Shown: positions 45,451-57,161, numbered from the stretch's first letter. The stretch is 64,000 nucleotides of DNA from Marchantia polymorpha subsp. ruderalis (GCA_037833965.1 AP031355.1:13169501-13233500), one strand, 5' to 3'. Numbers and translations are program-made. The notes: generated from the letters alone by a model not told the origin.

Positions 45451-47141
45451 ACAAAGAAAGTTCGCCTACGCGTAGGCAGGACTCACCCCCAGTACAACGT
45501 AGGAAGGGGAAGGAGCCGGCGGAAGATCCGCCTTCGGCTCAAGGGCCTTCGGGGCAAGGCCCTCCGGCGGACAGAGCGCCGGGATTTGCGCCTTCGACGC
45601 CAGGGCCTTCGAGCCAACGAGTTACAAGCAGGGAGCGTGCGGAGGCCGCACCTTCGGCGGGGAATCCGCCGCAAGATGCGCCTTCGGCGGAAGGGCCTTC
45701 GGGCCAAGGGACATCGGGCGGGCGGCCTTCGGCTCTATCGCCTTCGGCGGTGGACGCCTTCGGCGCTGCGCCTTCGGCGGATAACGCGCCGGGAGTTGCG
45801 CCTACGCGTAGGCTGGACGCATCCCTCGCGCAGGACCGATCGAGGGTGCAGGACCGATCAAGTAAGCAGGACCTAACGGAGGAGCGGATTGTTTGTCTGC
45901 AGGATGAAATTCGCGTGTGCGATGCACAATTGCACCCCGCGCAGACACATTCCGCGCGATCACCTTCGGCGGTGGACGCCAACGGCGAAGGAGTTACGAT
46001 CGACGCACGACAGGCGGACGTTGGGGATGTGGCACGGCCGCATTCACCCACCGCCTTGGACATTTTAGCAGGGAGCAGCGAGGCTGCAGGAGCGCCATCG
46101 GCGGCAGAACACGCAGATCACTCACAGCCCCACTCGGGCCAGTCGCCAACGCAATCAATGGCGACCGAAATCCTCCCTTCGGATGATGATGAAGAAGGAG
46201 GATCCACGGAATCAGTGTCGGGATCGGGATCCACCGAGGAGGAGGAGGAAGAAATAGTTGGTGCGCCGGCGGCGGTGCTTTGTGAGCAGGTAGTACCTCT
46301 GCTGAGGTACTTGGATCGCAAGATGGATAAGTACGCGGATCCTCGCCAGCCTGGGTCCTACGTCGAGTTAGTGCGCAGGCAAACTCGCACTAAAGTTCAC
46401 ACCAGCAAGCTGCTAGCTCGGGTGGACCGGGAACTTAAGGAACTGCAAGAGAAGCATGAATGCTTGTGGGGTCAGTGCAATCTCCATCGGAGAATGTACA
46501 CCCACTACGACAAGGTGAAGGATGGGAGACTGGAAGAACTCACCAAGGATCTAGTGAAGGCCGCGGAAGGACTGATTTCTGAGAAGACTTAGAATCAGGT
46601 TCTGTCAGAGGAGCTAGTGCGACAAACGCGGTTGTTGGAGCAGTGTCAGCTCGCACGTCAGGCGGATGAGGAATTAATCCGCAGGCTACAGTCGGAGTGC
46701 GGAGAATTGAGAACACAGCGTGCGGAGGCCGAATCGCAGTTGGTAGTAATTGAAGACGATCGCCGGCGAGAGGCAGATCGCACGAAGGAAGAGATGGCGA
46801 GGCGAGTGGCCCGCTGTCTCAAGGGCTACGCCCACTGGGAAGTGGCGGCGCAGGAGAAACTCACACTGCGTGAGTTAGAGCTTCGTGCAGCCGGGTTGTT
46901 GACGGGTGACAGTCAGAGTCGGCGGCGAGTAGCGAAGAAGCTGGACTCTTTTCTATCGAAGGCGCGGGACACCATGTCCACCCTTGAGACGGAGGTTTCC
47001 GCGGTGTTGCGGCGATTGGGACTGCGCAGTCGAGCTGAAGACTTGCAGGGTAGGGAGTTGGAGCGCGGCAGTCCGTCGCGCAGGAGGCGAAGCACAGGTT
47101 CCGCGGAGTGTAGTGTAGCGTGGTTCCGTGCCGGTGTGTAG
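45447..47141 (+). pseudogene. C-terminal part of the TG...CA element protein: low complexity, acidic, coiled coil
   Basis: First comes a Pro/Ser/Ala/Gly-rich low-complexity region built on PSAEGPSGQG-like units, encoded by GCCTTCGGCG repeats. It is followed by an acidic stretch (SDDDEEGG and STEEEEEE near 46170-46250). Then LLRYLDRKMDKYADPR and GSYVELVRRQTRTKVHTSKL lead into a long heptad-like coiled coil to the end, interrupted once by TAG at 46590-46592. The coiled coil has few Pro or Gly and is rich in Glu, Arg, Leu and Gln. The segment around GSYVELVRR is preserved in the relative at 63.05-63.17 kb. No enzyme motif is visible; a structural or nucleic-acid packaging role is only a guess. 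Confidence 0.55.
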
Positions 47142-47741
47142 CGTAGTGCAGTATAGTGCTAGTTAGGACTTAGAAGGTATAAAGTAGTTCAAGGCGTCTT
47201 GCCTTGGGATCTTTCCCAACATCGGAAGTGCAGATCAGGAACTCATTTTCTCTGCGTGTTTGTGTCCTTAGTTCTGTCACCACGCAAGAGGAGCTACACC
47301 TTAGCAATCCGCATTGTGTAGCTGAAGGCCTTCGGCCGAATGTTCAGAGCTAGTACATTGGTTAGAGACTTGAGTAGTTCGGATCTGCACCTGCGGGTGA
47401 TTGCCGATGCTTAGAGCCAGTGACGAGTTAGATACTTGAACAGTTTCCCCCTTTTCACCTTTGAGTGGTTGTTTCTAATTGTACTCCTTCGGGATTTTTC
47501 CCCTGAATGCCAAAGTGAAGTTTTGCTACTTCGTGTAAGCCTTGGTTGTAAATTCAAATTACGCTGCAGCAGGTGCCTTTGGGGTAACCCCTGTAGTATT
47601 TGGAATGACAGTCGCCTGAGAATTCAAACTCCTCAATAGTCTGTTAAACGTGACACTTTGTACCCTGTGTGTTCCTCTGTCCCTATGGGTTCGACCTTTC
47701 TACCACTATATTGCAGTTTTAGCCTTTAGTGGGTTATTACA
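47142..47741 (+). promoter_or_regulatory. 3' region of the TG...CA element with TATA-like box and hairpin
   Basis: TATAAA lies at 47178-47183 and the perfect stem CAAGGC-GTCTT-GCCTTG at 47190-47206. The same region in the relatives also has a CCCAAGG-type hairpin followed by T runs (53307-53334 and 54901-54920). The last about 150 bases (from TGACAGTCGCCTGAG) are shared by the copies at 53.5-53.63 and 55.30-55.44 kb. If the element is an LTR, this would be the promoter and transcript-end part. Confidence 0.4.
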
Positions 47742-47746
47742 GGAAG

Positions 47747-50700
47747 CTCATCATGATTCTAAAAGACTAGGATTCACTTGTACGCATTTCAAACTTTGTC
47801 TTAGACAAAACTTCCACTTATCACTCAATTATAATCATTCATTAATGGTCCAAAATGTATATTGTAATTCAACTTATATTAATGAAAAAGTTTTCAAACA
47901 ATGAACTCTCAAAATTTGTTCAAAAACATTTTTCTATCTCTTTATTATACTACATAAGAAAATATCATATTAATAAATGATATTTATCATCTAACTTAAC
48001 ATATTAATATAAAAATAAATATATTTGACTAATTTTCATTACTTGGCAACATGTCATTTGAAATTGTCAAAATTCTAAAATCTTCACTTGCCACAATATC
48101 ACCTTTAGAGTTAGTCTAATCAGTAAAATTTCCATTAATTAAATAAATAAATCAAAACTTATATGCAATCAAGTTCTTTTTTCTTTTGATCTAAACTTTG
48201 ATAGAAGACAACATAGTTGAGTTTACTCAAATCTTCTAGAAATGTCATAAGTATTTTGCTAAATATAAACATCATAGCTGAACTTAGTCATTACTAAGCT
48301 AATCAAGATCAACTCTTTGGCTAAATTTACTACTTTACACATACAATAACTGTTCTTAGACATCTGTAGTGCAATGATCTACAACTCACACTATTTTTAC
48401 AAGATTGATATAATCACAACCCTAACTTACAATGACATGACATTGGGCATAATCTAAATGGATGATATAACTTAGGTAAATATAATCCAAGTGTAAGATA
48501 TAACTAAATTTAGAATAATAAAGTTTTGACCTAATCACTAGCATATGATTATGTTCTCTCAAAATCTACATAGAAACTAGGAGGTAAAGGTGACTAGAAC
48601 TTAGGGCAAGGAGTGTAAGAAGATGAAGATTGCCAAATTCTTTTGGTATCTATTTGATCTACTTTAGAGTAATAAAGCAAACATGTAAAAAGTATGAAGG
48701 AGATCAAGTATAACATCATTTAGTGGCCAAAATTTGCAATTTTGAAATTTAAATTTTAGTTTTTTTGTCGCAATTGCGTTTGACCTCCAGATTCAACTTT
48801 AGACTACTTCATTTCAAGCCCTACATGGAATTTTAAAGTCACTAATTAAGTGTATTGAGTATTGATGACAACAATCACAAGATGCTAGATTTAGTAGAAG
48901 ATCCAAAGAAAAAATAAAGAAATGTGATGATTGCAAATGAAGTACATGATATTTGACCTCATGGATTTGACCTTTAACATGTATTAAATAGGTAATAGAT
49001 AAGCAAGCTAATCAAGTTAGTTCAGCAGTAGATACTAAGGTGCTTTGGCCCTTACGGGATTTGAATCCGTGTCTTTAAAGTCCAAAAAATTTTGGAAATT
49101 GAGGTTAAGCAAAACTTGTTCACTTGTTCAAATATGTATGGAAGTTTTATGAATCTTGCACGCCTGGTTATTGGGAAAATATAGGTTTGTCGTGAAAAAA
49201 TGATGTAAGTCATGTACGATAATGTAACGCAAAATGCACATGAATCTTCCACAGCTTGCACACAAAAACAAACAACAATAACAACAACGTGTAGGTAAAG
49301 CAAGAGATGGATGTAACCATCTTTAGTTAGTTAGAACTAAAGTAGAGGTTTAGGTTTAACCATCTAAATGTTGATATAGATACTTTAGCGTGCACTATTT
49401 ATAGCTGCCACGTCACCAATCCACGCGCTTGGTAGGTAAGCCTCGGCAAGGTAAGATAACCCTTTAGGGTTACCCGGTAAAAGTGTAAAATATAAGAGTA
49501 TAGGTAATACGTTTGGCTATAGGGTAAGGTAAAAGTAGGATAAAGATAGAGCCTCGCGGATTACCCAATAATTACTAGGTAAACCGCGAAAAAAAAATGT
49601 GAACATTCTTTTGCACATACTCTTGGACGAACCTTGTACCCGCGAAAAGCAAAAACGTGGACACTCACATAATCATTCAGTGGTTTTCTCCCTAAAAACG
49701 GGATCTAAAAAACAACAATGCACGTTTATCTCAAATTGGTAATTTTCACCTTTATAGCTCTACTGCATAATCTCGTAATACTTGCTAATTGTTTACTTTT
49801 CTTTCAATTGGTTGCAGTAATCTTGCGGTATCTTTTTTACAGGGTTTATCGCTGAAGGGTATACCACGTCAAGAAATTACAGGCAGTTGCAGCACCATTT
49901 AACATCGGGTCTTGCTGTAGGAGATAGCAAGTCAGAATGTAACATAGTGTAGTGACAAATTATTCCATTAAGATTTGTATTATCTTGTGAATTGTGTTCA
50001 ACTCTTTTACTTTTATACTTGCATTTACGTACTTAGAATGTAGAAAGCATGAATTCTGGTATGGTGTATGAAATGTTGATGTTTCTAGAAATGGACCATC
50101 CTGCTGAAGCATATACGTTTTTATCCGACAACATCCTTGTCCTGACACGATCATCGCTGCGTAGTTGATCCGTGTATGAACTTCCTATGACGAACTAGTA
50201 AAAGAGTAGGATCTAAGTACCAAAGTATCTAAAATTGTACAACAAGTTTATAGCCTGTTTTTTCGAGTGTACTGCATTCAGCTTTTAGACGCTCAACAAC
50301 ATACATTCATTACCAACAGTAACTCTTGATATTGGAAAATCTGCACTGTCTGTAGTCTACAGTTTCATACACTGTGCTTTGTACTATCAGATGCATTAGT
50401 TCCAGCTTTTTGGCAGTCCTAAGCTGCAGCTTAGCTAATACTTTGTCACATTGTTTACACCTCAGAGAGATGGTGAAAAATTTCAATTTTGTGATATCAT
50501 GCACTATAGACAGACAACGGGACGTGGGTAAGAACACAAACAATGAATTCTGTTCATGATCCCAACTTAGAAGATTTCTCAGTTCTTGGAATGGTAAAAA
50601 ATATACAACACTAATTCGGGATCAAAGAAAAACCTCTTCATTTGTATCTACAAAACTCACTATTTCTTGGTATGCTGTTATGCTGGATTGCAACATCAAC

Positions 50701-51516
50701 AACATGTTCGGAGCAGACCAGAAATGTTTTATCTCCTTGAGGTCTACCACAGACAGTCTGAGGTAGACAAGAAACCAACAAATACGACAGACATTCTCTA
50801 TCTGTTTATATAGAAGAGAATGTGAAGGCCCCAAAAACCTTCAAGCTTGCTGGACGTAGGGGGTGATTCTTACTATACATACCGAGTACAGGATTAATCA
50901 GGATGCGTGGAGTTCCATGAAAAAAATGACTCTTATTGAGTACGGGATAAATTGGTTCTTCGAGGACTTACTAGCCCAGACGAATTCAAAATTGCTCCAA
51001 AGATTTCTGACAGTTTCAGCTTATCTTTCCCTTCACGTGCATATACTCAGATTTCTCTTGCTTGAGATTAGAGACTAATATTGTGGAATTCAATCCAACA
51101 TGTCTAGAGTTTCAGGTAAAAGTGAAGGCTACGTGAAAAATAAAATTGAGACGAAGTGCAATGCAAAATTCTGCATTAGAAAGTTCAAACATAAACGAGC
51201 AAATTATGTTTTGGTGTACGAAATTATGAGAGTAAGACAATTATGGCATGACAGACAAGCTACGAGCTTTGTTAGAACTTATAAGGGTAAATTATACACT
51301 TTGATGAGGTCCATAGAGCAAGATTAGGACTACAAAACTTAACTGAACTTTTCAGAATAAACACTATCCACAGCCAAACATCATCAACGATCTTTGATGA
51401 ATTGCATAAGGCATAGCTTTGGCATATAATTCACCTTATAACAAGTCATACTTTTCAAGATTAAAATATTGAGCCACATTTGCTAACAGACCATACGTTT
51501 CTTTGATCTTCACACG
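47747..51516. other. mostly AT-rich, no gene recognised
   Basis: 47.8-49.0 kb is AT-rich without structure. Near 49.44-49.68 kb GGTAA/TTACC and AACCCT-TT-AGGGTT motifs and two CCGCGAAAA repeats suggest the remains of a small element. 49.8-51.4 kb has more balanced composition and short frames (for example 51100-51327) that I cannot assign. Confidence 0.45.
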
Positions 51517-52862
51517 GCAATACTTCTTTACATTGCCACTCTTGCCACAATTTCAACACATTTATGTTTTTCTTTTAAAAAAATTTTTGCCTTGACTTAG
51601 ATCTACCTTTCAATCCAAAACGCTAACCATCATTGTCATTTCTTGAATATGATTGACCTCAAGTTACTGTTAGTGTTATACGAGAACATAAATATGGAGT
51701 AGATGACAACATCATATTATACTGTAAGTTATCAATCAACCGAGCAATTACAACCTCGTTGTAAATGATGATTTGCCTATCACAATAAAGCAAGACACAT
51801 GAAAGTGATTGATAAGATGTAGACAATGAAGTAAGAAGATGGAGAGCATTTCTTTCATTAGCAATCCATTCATGCAACATGTTTAACAATTCTTTGCAAT
51901 GAAATTGATACTTAAGAGCTTCAAACAGGATAGTACATTTGTCATATTTATTCACTTGCTTTCAAACCGAAGGTTAGAAATAAAGTATAGCAGTACTCAC
52001 AACTTGTTTTTAGAAATCTTTTCAATTTTTATTGTTGTAGCTGAATGATTTTGACCTGAATATCTTGTCAAACCCCAAGGCCTTCACCTTGCTCTTTAGT
52101 TGTCTCTCTTAGAGTAGATAGTCATCACGTTTGTTGTATTTGACTATGTTGTACACTTCTCTATCAAACTTAGTGCCGTCATCTTGTTACAACAAACACT
52201 TGAAGTTGTAACTTGTATCGTGTGAGTGAAATACTATTTTTTTCACTCATTTGCTCACGACATGTTTCAAGTTTTTTCACTAAAAGAATATTTTGTGAGA
52301 GTAATATTTTGTCAAATGGAATAATGATGAACAATTAATGGCCAACGATCCTTGATCAAATGGTCAATCATCCAAAGATTTTGCAATCCTCTATCCAACG
52401 GTGCTTAGTATTCTATCCAATGCTCTGTTTGAACTTAGCTGGACTCATGACGATTACAAATGTGATGAACTTTGAAGCAACAACCCAGCTTACTTCTCCA
52501 AAAAGCAATCAACTGAACGATTGTTGCTTGTGTGACCGTGTCCAAACAAAATCTCTAGTTATCTAGCACAGATCAAAAAAGTGCTCTCAGCTTGCTATTC
52601 TAATCGGTATTTTATTTCGTCAATTGAACTCTTGAAAAAAAGTGATGGCTCTTTGTGACTTTTGTTGTCTATAACAAATCTAATGACGTAGCGTAAGGTT
52701 CAACTTCAAGGATATTTCATCAATTTTCTTACATGATTTCTTTAATTGCTCTATCACATTCACTGTAACGATTGCTTTAATAGCAAACTCAACCGTAGCT
52801 TTGAAGTTCAACATACTTGAGCTCGTTGATCATTTGCTTCAGAGAACTTGTGCTTTGATGTT
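51517..52862 (-). pseudogene. Ty1/copia gag remnant, reverse strand
   Basis: On the minus strand an antisense primer-binding-site-like TGCTTTGATGTT (52851-52862) is followed by a segment at 52.34-52.43 kb that matches 36.98-37.09 kb. Next is a gag-like frame (51955-51659) with ALHLLTSLSTSYQSLSCVLL and EVVIARLIDNLQ, and then a decayed zinc knuckle (51517-51558). In that knuckle a stop replaces the Trp, and Asn replaces the zinc-binding His of the counterpart at 37.95 kb. It is the same copia family as the plus-strand gag at 36.5-38.0 kb. Confidence 0.7.
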
Positions 52863-53299
52863 TTTTCCTTCAATGTAGAAATTTGTTCTTTTTTGTGTCT
52901 CCAGTACTTAAGTTAATACCCTACTCTTCATTACTTCCGCCAATGCAAATCACACACATTTGGTGGCATTATCAGCCTCAATTTATGCACCAATTCACTC
53001 TTCCGTTGCACACGTGCGCGACAAAGCAAAAATCAACAACAAGCGCAAAGACAAAACTTAATCAAATTACTTACGTTACACTTCAAAACAAATTCTCTGA
53101 TACATCAATCTCAACACGGCTTTGAGCTCGCACGCATGCACGTCCATCTGCTTGCTTTCAAAGTCACATGCTAGCTCATCTATGCCAGCACGGATTTTTT
53201 TTGCTTGCGAATGCTACATTCCAAATAGGATAGAACAAAGATTCCTCCTTTACAAAAAATAAAAGTCATTTTCCATTTTTTTGCCTCGGGCTATTGAGA
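52863..53299. other. possible LTR of the reverse copia remnant; no gene
   Basis: By position this should contain the 5' LTR of the reverse copia element. I could not define its ends. No gene seen. Confidence 0.3.
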
Positions 53300-53634
53300 T
53301 GTCTAGAAGCCCAAGGCTCTTTTCTTGGGGGCTTTTTTGTCAATTGTTTTGTCTTGGCTGTCAACCTGAGTTTGTCGTGCGCGTTTGTGAGCTTGTGTGT
53401 TCTGTCATCGTGCTTGGTGCGATTCAATTTGTCAAAATTACCGCATCAATCATCGATAGCCCAGACATTTTGTGAGTGTCCTATTTAGACACTTGCAGTG
53501 ACATGTGCCTGAGAAGTAAAACTACTCAATAGAATGTTAATTAATGATAAATCTTGACTCTTTGGTGTTGCTTCTGTCTCCATGAGAGCAAAACTTTACC
53601 ATTATGCTTCAGTTTGGTAATTGTTGGTTATCAC
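53300..53634 (+). mobile_element. 3' fragment of a TG...CA family element
   Basis: The segment starts at the AGCCCAAGGCTC hairpin, continues with GCGCGTTTGTGAG and CATCGTG blocks, and ends with TGACATGTGCCTGAGAAGTA through a TATCACA end. These blocks occur in the same order in the copy at 54.90-55.44 kb and in more diverged form at 47.19-47.74 kb. The 5' part is missing. Confidence 0.65.
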
Positions 53635-53943
53635 ACAACACTACTTTTTAGCAAATTGTAAATTCTAAGCCAAAACTAGTATTAGACTTCTTGAATCAAC
53701 ACAAACCTAACTTAATACAAACACTTTTCAAATATAAAGTTTTAAGATTATCAACTCCTTTATAGAGTTTATAAGACTTCTTTTGATAAACGTTATCAGC
53801 TTTACGTGAAATTATACTCAAAAGTAACTTAACCCGTAAGCCAGTCTTAAAATCATAGACAATCTCTCGATCTAGTATGTCCGAGTCCTGTAATTGTGCG
53901 ACTTCTTCATCTCTCAAGTGGCAGGAGCAAACTTGTGTGTAGC

Positions 53944-55435
53944 TGTGGTGCTTAGTTTTTCTCTTTTTTTCCGAAACGAGAAGTTTGAGAGGTAGAAGAC
54001 TAGTAATTTCACACTTTTAGAATAAGAATACTGCGAAGTAGAGTTTATAGTGTATTTTGTGGTAAAGTCCAGTTAGTAGTAATGGAATCCATTTAGCTTC
54101 CTCTCTTTCACGTTAGTGTTTTTTACTTGTAGGCAGTAAAGTTGAATTAGATGAGTTATGATCTGATAGAGTAAATACCTCATACCTTTCTCAATTAATA
54201 ACGACTTGACTTAATTAGGGTTTTGATAGATAGATCTTGGCACGCTGGTTCTAACGAGCTGAAGAACTCCTGAAACGGATAAGGGATCACTGAGTTATGA
54301 GTGTCGGAAGTGGCTGGTATGGATAGGCGAAGGTGCACAAAGGCCTTTAGCCGAAGGGTCTTCGGACTTTGGCCTTAAGCCCTTTGGCCTTTGGTCTTGG
54401 AACATGGATTTTGCGGAAACCATATCTTTGCGTTGGAGTGTCAACTATAGTTGAAATTTTGTAGGGTTGTTGTTTTCAGCCAAACGCAAATGCATGCAAC
54501 ATTTCAGCCTCAACGGAGTCCGTTTGAAGAAGTTATTAATTTGGAGCTTTGAGTTTGAGTTTATGTGAATCTTTGGACTTCGGAGAAAAGACTTTGGACT
54601 TTGGACTTAAAGGGATTTGAGAGAAAAATCAAGCGCGTGGTGAAGCCAGATCGTTGAGTGAAGGAATTGATAGCCAGCGGAGTTGTAGGGCATCGGCAGT
54701 TAGATATGAAGCTAAATTTGTTCATCTTCGGTTTGGAGGAGACAAAAGAGACTTGAAATTGGAATTATAAGCCGTTTTGAGTAGGATAGGAGTAGATAGG
54801 AGCTCAACAAGCGCGGTAACTGCTGAGTCGGATGGCGTCGTGCCTCTTGGGAGCTCGCATCACAGCGAGTGATATCTTGGAATCTTGGTTAAGAATAAAG
54901 AGGCCCAAGGCTCTGCCTTTGGGGGGGCTTTTCCATTAGTTAGTTTCTCAACTTTCAGTATGCATTCCTCTGCACATTTGTGAAATTGAGTGTTTTGTAA
55001 CCGTGTGCGAGTTACATCAGTTTGTTGAAGATACTGCATCTGAAGTAGAGAGTCCAATTCAGATGTTCTGAGTAGCATATGGCTAGTTCAGGATTTAAGC
55101 ATGTAAATTGGAAGCTTAGTGCAGCCGGCTAAGTGAGTAATATTGGGAAATTCCCCCCCTCCCCCCCATCTCCTGAATACAGAGTGCAAGGTCGGGTGCG
55201 AATCCTTCAGGCTTTGGTTGGACACTTTTCAGGTTGTGTGTGTGATTATACTCTGCTCTTTGGACCTTTGACCGTAATCGAACAATGTCTTCTAGGAGTG
55301 ACATGTGCTTGAGAAGTAAAACTCTTCAATAGAATGTCAATTCGTGACATTACTTGGTTCTTTGGTGTTGTTTTTGTACTCGTGGTATCGGATCTTTACC
55401 ATTATGCTCCATTTCGGTAATTATCTTCTATTACA
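53944..55435 (+). mobile_element. internally deleted copy of the TG...CA element
   Basis: It starts TGTGGTGCTTAG and ends CTATTACA, like the complete copy, but is only about 1.5 kb. The leader block (TTAGGGTTTTG, GGTTCTAACGAGCTG; about 54215-54300) is followed directly by the very end of the coding part (54.70-54.83 kb, matching 63.85-63.92 kb) and the 3' region. So most of the protein is lost. The flanks GTAGC and ACAGC could be a decayed 5-bp duplication. CpG sites are largely gone compared with the copy at 42.8 kb. Confidence 0.6.
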
Positions 55436-56723
55436 ACAGCGTTTTTGTTATCAAGGGTTTGCTATGCATCTTATCTTCTATGGACTTGCTAAGTACTTTA
55501 TTAGTTTGATTCATTCCAATCCAAAAATCTGCCGACAAACACTAAGTCAAAATCACATGCGAGAATCCAAACGCTCATTATTACAGATCCTGGCCCGTTT
55601 GGATGATCCCTCATTGGCTAGCCATTCACGTTAATTAGAGTACACATGAGTCTTAATTTAAATAATTTATGCACTTTTGTGTAAGGTCGCCTAGATTAAG
55701 CATGATTGTCTAGCATATTTTCACCAACACAAGGATATACAAGAACACGTAACTGAGGTTCAACAAAGGGAAGATAATACAAAATTACATTCATTGATAT
55801 AATTATATTTATATATATGTAATCTTGATGAGTAGATTCTTATCATCTATTCAATTATTTTTTCCTTCATATATATAATTGTAATTAGTTATTTCTATTT
55901 TATTTTGAAAATAATTTATAATGATGATTGATAATTAAATATCAACAAAGCACTCAAAGTGTTGAATGTTTTGTTGATGAAAGATGTAATATTAACTTCT
56001 AAATTATTAAATCTTTAAAAATTAAGTTCAAAGTAAATGGTGAAAAATAGCATAAATAAATACATAATGAAATAAAAAATCTAATATAAAAATAAAAATA
56101 TATTAAAAATATAAAAATTTGATCATAAATAAATTTAAAAAGTCTTGTCATTCCAAGATTTTTTATTGTGTTAAAAGTAATGTGTATTAAATGATTCAAT
56201 TTAATAAAAAAAGCTTATACACACATTAAAGTTGATGACAACTATGTTGCAAGAAATTAATAAATATATGAGATAAATTTTGATATGTGTTCATTTACGA
56301 CATGTTAATCCAAGACGATAACCACAGTCAGACAAATAACAAATAGTAAACACGAGACACACGAAGATATACTGGTTTACCCAGTATGTAGTCCTGCACC
56401 TGGACTACATCCAAGATTGGAACATGCAAAACAGAATATATTGCAATAGTGTAACCACACTACAGTAAGTCACTGGGTGACATTACGACACTTTCTAGCT
56501 AAATGTAGCTAGGATCGAGATTCCATGAAGAGCATATAAATTGATGACATGAGGCTCCAAGGTTAGACAAAATATCATAATTGATGTATTCAAGCTTGAA
56601 GAGGTAGTTCAAAGGATACAGATTTCATAGAGGAGATTTAATTGAGAATGAGAAAGCCATTAAATGAGATTTTAAACGAGCAATTTACCCACCGGAAGCT
56701 ACAAATGGCTCTTAGGTAGGGTT
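55436..56723. other. AT-rich, no gene; two small hairpins near 56.39 kb
   Basis: Nothing recognisable except adjacent inverted repeats: ATACTGG/CCAGTAT (56369-56387) and ATGTAGTCC/GGACTACAT (56386-56410), in a context resembling LTR ends of plant retroelements. Confidence 0.5.
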
Positions 56724-57058
56724 GGAGGCACAACAAAAATTTTCGAGCATGTCCATGCCCCCCTTTCAAAGTCAAAAGGCATGCCCCATGCCCCCAGGCA
56801 TGCCCGTATTGAAATACGTATGTTTGATGTATCAGAAAATATACTTGTATGAAAATAAAGCACTCTTAGAAGGAGAAATAATCAACAAGCCGGAGGACCT
56901 GTCTACATCCCACGTCCCGACACAAAAACAGCATTGCAAATCTTTGTTCTTTGACTGATCACACCGTCTATAACACTGGAGTATATATATAATTTTTTCC
57001 GTAAAATGCGAATGCGAATGAGTCATTCCCCTGGGCATGCCTTTTGAGTTGTGCCTCC
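56724..57058. mobile_element. MITE-like element with GGAGGCACAAC ends
   Basis: GGAGGCACAAC at 56724-56734 is matched by its exact reverse complement at 57048-57058. Inside, TCAAAAGGCATGCCC appears near the left end and its approximate complement near the right end. CATGCCC units are repeated on the left. The about 335-bp length, short inverted ends and lack of coding capacity fit a non-autonomous DNA element. No clear target duplication was found. Confidence 0.55.
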
Positions 57059-57161
57059 CACACTACTCGTAGGGCTTACAAAGAACTTCGAAAAAACTCC
57101 TTCCCCGAGATTGAGGGAAGCACCTTGAGAATTCTGGATCCCAAGTAAGGTCGGCGGTTAT

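Larger units (their letters stand above)
43177..45814. repeat. nine copies of the 16-bp palindrome CGCCTACGCRYAGGCG
   Basis: Copies start at 43177, 43228, 43284 (perfect CGCCTACGCGTAGGCG), 43338, 43692, 43710, 45383, 45463 and 45799. Most differ from the perfect palindrome by one or two bases. Six lie in the leader and three inside the coding frame, where they encode PTRR or PTHRR. Between them many GCCTTCGGC and GGCCTTCGGGCC hairpins occur. Confidence 0.85.
42763..47741 (+). mobile_element. TG...CA coding element with 5-bp target duplication
   Basis: The element begins TGTGGTACCCC and ends GGGTTATTACA. The five bases GGAAG precede it (42758-42762) and follow it (47742-47746), the signature of integrase-type insertion. 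At 4,979 bp it is GC- and CpG-rich within AT-rich flanks, so it is young or little decayed. It holds a 1.3-kb hairpin-rich leader, one long broken frame (44059-47141) and a 600-base 3' region. There is no second LTR, primer site, reverse transcriptase or transposase, so it is either a very long solo LTR with a coding U3 or a non-autonomous element moved by others. Relatives start with TGTGGT at 53944 and 61670. Confidence 0.7.

Noticed and set aside
43231-45707. Several Arg-rich antisense and alternative-frame open frames over the GC-rich element.
   Set aside because: They are other-frame readings of GCCTTCGGC repeats (giving RLRRK or ALRRR patterns) and overlap the better supported plus-strand frame.
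43177-45814. The regularly repeated palindromes as a CRISPR-like array.
   Set aside because: Spacing is irregular (18 bases to more than 1 kb), no spacers of constant size exist, and the context is a plant-type mobile element.
42763-47741. The TG...CA element as a DNA transposon, because its end complement TGTAATAACCCACT resembles its start TGTGGTACCCCACT.
   Set aside because: The inverted similarity is partial, no transposase is present, and TG...CA with a 5-bp duplication fits integrase-type insertion better. The alternative is not fully excluded.
49040-49110. A sequence like a tRNA T-arm on the minus strand (GGATTCAAATCC).
   Set aside because: No matching acceptor or anticodon stem could be folded around it, and the T stem has a mismatch. 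At best it is a decayed tRNA-derived repeat.
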